Assembly (NCBI RefSeq): GCF_017939745.1
Contig: NZ_JAGKQQ010000001.1
Coordinates: 744,001-808,000 of the forward strand
From: Gemmata palustris
GTDB lineage: Bacteria > Planctomycetota > Planctomycetia > Gemmatales > Gemmataceae
Length of the DNA stretch: 64,000 bases
Direction of reading: 5' to 3'
The notes under the pieces are model-generated. The model was given only the letters and a program-made list of their open reading frames with translations, ran no database searches and was not told the origin of the DNA. The first letter of the stretch is position 1; every line of letters begins with the position of its first letter. Shown here piece by piece: positions 61,626 to 64,000 of the stretch. The translations under genes were made by a program, and so were the position numbers.

Positions 61626-62269
61626 TAGTGCAGTTGCATTGGTGGGTTGGTCGATTGATTAGACTACCGATCATCCTCGCCAGCATCTTGTTCATGCGAG
61701 CTTGTGCTGTCAAGGGTTTTCCTACGCTTTTTCACGGAATCGATTTTTTACCACGCGCCGCAGCATATTTGTCGCGCAAAATGTGCTGGCAACGTGTGCA
61801 GTAAAGTGCAGGCGCACCGAATTCAGCCCGCCGGAATGGCTGTGGTGTCTCAATACCTGCTGGTACACTTTCAACTCGGGCTGCACCGGATGATTTCCCC
61901 AAAACTTTGTCAGGAACGCCGGTGTGGATTCGGCTCTCGCACCTCCGCACCGGACGTTAAAATCTCGGCCACCAATTTCAACTGCTTAAGGATCGCGGTG
62001 TTTCCACTGCGAGCACCGTTGCGCGATCCTGCGGGAAAGGGATGTGCGGCCCGTTTCTGGGCAGATCTTGGCAGAGAAGACGGACACAAAGAAACCGCTG
62101 GCGTCGGGCTCGAATCTGCACTCGTGTCGCCGGGTGATTCCGGCTGCGTTGCTGTCACGGAATCCGTCACGGAAAAGGGTGTGAAACGGGCCATTCCGTG
62201 ACAAATGTGCGATCCGTGCGATGACGCAAGTGCCTGCTGATTCAATAGCTTAGGGGAATTGAATTTTCG
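61626..62269. other. Intergenic region upstream of the island
   Basis: About 640 bases with no supported gene; a 165-codon plus-strand frame at 61704-62201 has no ribosome-binding site or family feature. The promoter of the minus-strand C39/DUF1573 gene should lie in the first 150 bases but is not evident. GTCACGGAAT near 62155 with ATTCCGTGAC near 62193 forms a possible stem. Confidence 0.5.
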
Positions 62270-62330
62270 GCGGTGACATTGGGGACGTGGTTCAGTTCGA
62301 GAAGGTTTAGTGTGCCGTTCGCGCGGTCTA
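62270..62330 (-). pseudogene. Fragment of an ATP-grasp gene
   Basis: On the minus strand this piece encodes NGTLNLLELNHVPNVT, matching the Mg-binding end (DGTPNLLELNHVPNVT) of the ATP-grasp protein at 54716-55543. At DNA level 62279-62318 matches 54822-54861 in 39 of 40 bases, while sequence on either side is unrelated. It directly abuts the stop of the patatin gene. It is a leftover of a duplicated or rearranged gene. Confidence 0.8.
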
Positions 62331-63593
62331 TCGGTCCACGGGGGCTGGGGGCTTTTCGTGCGGGGCGCGCGTCAGCCGCGTGCCCGCCCGTTGGGCCAGG
62401 GTCTCGCCGTCGGCGGTTCCGGGCGGACCCGGGCGCCACGCGGTCCCCGCGAGCACTTGTCGGCGCCCCTCCTTGAACATCCGCGTCATCTCGGACGGAT
62501 CGAACTCGGTGCTCGACGAGGGGGCGGGAAAATCTGCCGGGAGTGCCGCCAAATGGTAGTTCATCCCGGCTACCATCGCAGTCATGTACAGCTTGGTTAA
62601 TTCGGCACGCGTTTCGGCGTAAATCAGGGTGGACACGCTTCCGGCGGCGATCTTCAGCACCCGCGGCCGGACCACTTCTGCGTCGGCAAACAACTTACCG
62701 GCCACAATCACATACAGGTCCGATCCATACAGGAACTCGGCCGGGGGCCGGAGCCGCAGTTCGGGAGGCACCTGTGGCGGGCGGAAGAACACGTTCTGCG
62801 TCACCCCGCCGTCCACGTGGCGCTCGACCAGGCGCCGGCCGTCCACGTCCACCGGGACTTCGACCGGCGGGAAGAAGGCGGGAATTGCGGCCGACGCCAG
62901 GAGCAGTTTGGCGATCAAATCCCGGCACCACGGTTCGCCCCGCGCGGCGATGGCCCCGAGATCCCAGACGACGGGTCGGCGCCCCTCCAGATCGGTCGTG
63001 CCGATGTAGAGTCGGCGCCCCTTTTGGTGCTCGGCGGCCAACCGGGACACCGCTTCGGGGGTGAGCACGCGGTCGATCTGCCGGGCCAACGGCGCGTTGT
63101 CGGCGAGCGCATCGGACCAAAGGCTCCGCACCCCGCGCCGGCGGGTGTAGATGTCCTCGGTGCGGAGGCTCGTGTAGACGCGCCGCAGTTCGCCGTCGAA
63201 CTCCGGACCCAGGAACGCCAGGACCGCGACCAGCGCGCCGGTACTCACGCCCGTCACCGCATCGAACGCGGGGCGCGTGCCGCCCTCGCTCCAACCGACC
63301 AGGAGCCCCGCCTGGTACGCCCCGTATGCCCCACCCCCGGACAGGGCCAGGCAGGTCTTGCGCCCCGGCAGTTTGGTCGGGCGTTGGGCCGCGCGGATGC
63401 GCTCGCCCACGCGAAAAATGTCACGGTCCACGGGCAGAGAGGGGCTGTCGCCGTACCCGGTTGGGTCGATCAATTCGGCCGGCGGGATTCCGGCGCTCGT
63501 TGGTGTGGGTCCGCCGGACGGGGACTGGCACCCGACCAACGCAATAACGGCGGCGAGTGCCACGATTGTGGTCCGGGCTGCGAAAAACGGCAT
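62328..63593 (-). CDS. Patatin-like phospholipase lipoprotein
   Basis: A 421-residue protein with a lipoprotein signal (VIALVGC, Cys about 22). The patatin domain follows: oxyanion loop LALSGGGAYGAYQAGLL, nucleophile Ser in the GxSxG box GVSTGAL, and catalytic Asp in the HVDGGVTQN segment. The catalytic dyad is therefore complete and an acyl-hydrolase activity on membrane lipids is expected, from an outer-membrane or periplasmic location. ATG 63593 is used; a GTG at 63602 would add three residues. The C-terminus (RAPHEKPPAPVDR) ends next to an ATP-grasp gene fragment, so the last residues could be altered by a rearrangement. Confidence 0.9.
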   Translation of the reverse strand: MPFFAARTTIVALAAVIALVGCQSPSGGPTPTSAGIPPAELIDPTGYGDSPSLPVDRDIFRVGERIRAAQRPTKLPGRKTCLALSGGGAYGAYQAGLLVGWSEGGTRPAFDAVTGVSTGALVAVLAFLGPEFDGELRRVYTSLRTEDIYTRRRGVRSLWSDALADNAPLARQIDRVLTPEAVSRLAAEHQKGRRLYIGTTDLEGRRPVVWDLGAIAARGEPWCRDLIAKLLLASAAIPAFFPPVEVPVDVDGRRLVERHVDGGVTQNVFFRPPQVPPELRLRPPAEFLYGSDLYVIVAGKLFADAEVVRPRVLKIAAGSVSTLIYAETRAELTKLYMTAMVAGMNYHLAALPADFPAPSSSTEFDPSEMTRMFKEGRRQVLAGTAWRPGPPGTADGETLAQRAGTRLTRAPHEKPPAPVDR

Positions 63594-63719
63594 TGCACTC
63601 ACTTCACGGGGCGGTGGTCGCGCGGCAGTTCGACGGGGAGTGATCGACCGGCCCGTAACGCTACTTATCGGCCCCCTGGCGCCATTTCTTCACGCACGTG
63701 TTCCCCACCGATTTTGCAC

Positions 63720-63900
63720 CCCTTCACCAATCTCACAGCCGTCGAGCGTTTCGCCGGGCCGTGGCCGAGCACGCGATCGGTCGGTTGCGCCGGTTCCGGG
63801 CCGTGATACACGTCAACCGGCACGCGCGGATGAGGGAGCGAGATCCGGTTCCGGGCCACCGCCGAATTGGTCAACCGGATGCTCGACCGCCGAACTGCCT
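63720..63900 (+). pseudogene. Remnant of an IS5-like transposase C-terminus
   Basis: SRRAFRRAVAEHAIGRLRRF followed by RAVIHVNRHARMRER, and after a frameshift ATAELVNRMLDRR, matches the C-terminal helix region of DDE_Tnp_4/IS5-like transposases (VEHAIGRLKRF...VAGLVNR). No N-terminal part or terminal repeat is present. It is a decayed fragment. Confidence 0.6.
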
Positions 63901-63973
63901 CCGTGACGGATGTGCGGAAGGGCACTGCTGAGACGTCTTGCCCGATTTGCTTCCCCGATTCCGCTCGGCGCGC

Positions 63974-64000
63974 TAGAATAACAGCTATGTCTGCAACGCT
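63974..64000 (+). other. Possible promoter and start of a gene cut by the right edge
   Basis: TAGAAT (63974-63979) lies 7 bases before an ATG at 63987 (MSAT...), with no Shine-Dalgarno box. Only four codons are visible, so a gene cannot be confirmed. Confidence 0.2.

Noticed and set aside
61704-62201. 165-codon plus-strand open frame
   Set aside because: No ribosome-binding site, no domain or signal, and mixed composition; treated as non-coding.

Overview
The window is GC-rich DNA from a planctomycete, most likely of the family Gemmataceae (Gemmata-like). This placement is inferred from the gene families: two DUF1559 pseudopilins, a DUF1501 Tat-exported protein, a very large planctomycete-type membrane-bound dehydrogenase with a C-terminal cytochrome c, a secreted FG-GAP protein whose N-terminus carries the planctomycete motif SLENRLTPA, DUF1573 repeats, and several families of perfect intergenic inverted repeats.

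Layout. Positions 1-6464 (minus strand) hold a nucleotide-sugar gene set, in transcription order: GHMP sugar kinase, GDP-fucose-synthase-like epimerase/reductase, an E1-alpha/E1-beta thiamine-diphosphate pair, a ColD-like PLP enzyme in which the PLP lysine is replaced by histidine, and a B12-binding radical SAM protein cut by the left edge. A hybrid sensor kinase (6692-8653) follows on the plus strand. Positions 8864-25932 carry a complete 14-gene complex I operon, nuoA to nuoN in canonical order, with an extra lipoprotein gene between nuoF and nuoG, an enlarged NuoJ, tailed NuoK and NuoM, a shortened NuoG, and paired long hairpins before nuoD and nuoF. CRP/FNR-like palindromes precede nuoA and nuoJ. 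A strong terminator closes the operon at 26000-26040.

Positions 26224-36304 contain a DUF1501 protein, a DUF2252 protein, a small unknown protein, formate-dehydrogenase-like oxidoreductase plus fdhD, an exported thioredoxin-like protein, an HpaI-type aldolase fused to a 2-hydroxyacid dehydrogenase (broken by a frameshift in a seven-C run), and a secreted SMP-30-like protein. Positions 36678-39028 are a pyrimidine salvage operon (deoA-cdd-upp). Positions 39476-55543 carry exported proteins, the PVC-type dehydrogenase, a Ser/Thr kinase, a pseudopilin-lipoprotein-M15-S66 peptidase run, a pseudo-metallopeptidase, the FG-GAP protein, a LacD-type aldolase and an ATP-grasp protein.

Positions 55969-61625 (minus strand) are a locally AT-richer island and the best candidate for an undescribed system. 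It encodes an exported C39-peptidase-like/DUF1573 protein, a small membrane-anchored nine-cysteine peptide with a canonical double-glycine leader motif, an unknown bitopic exported protein and a pseudopilin. No ABC transporter is present. The peptidase gene is interrupted by a 1467-bp insertion sequence with 6-bp target duplications, and removing it in silico restores the reading frame exactly. The right end holds a fragment of an ATP-grasp gene, a patatin-like lipoprotein and a transposase remnant. No tRNA, rRNA or CRISPR array was recognised.
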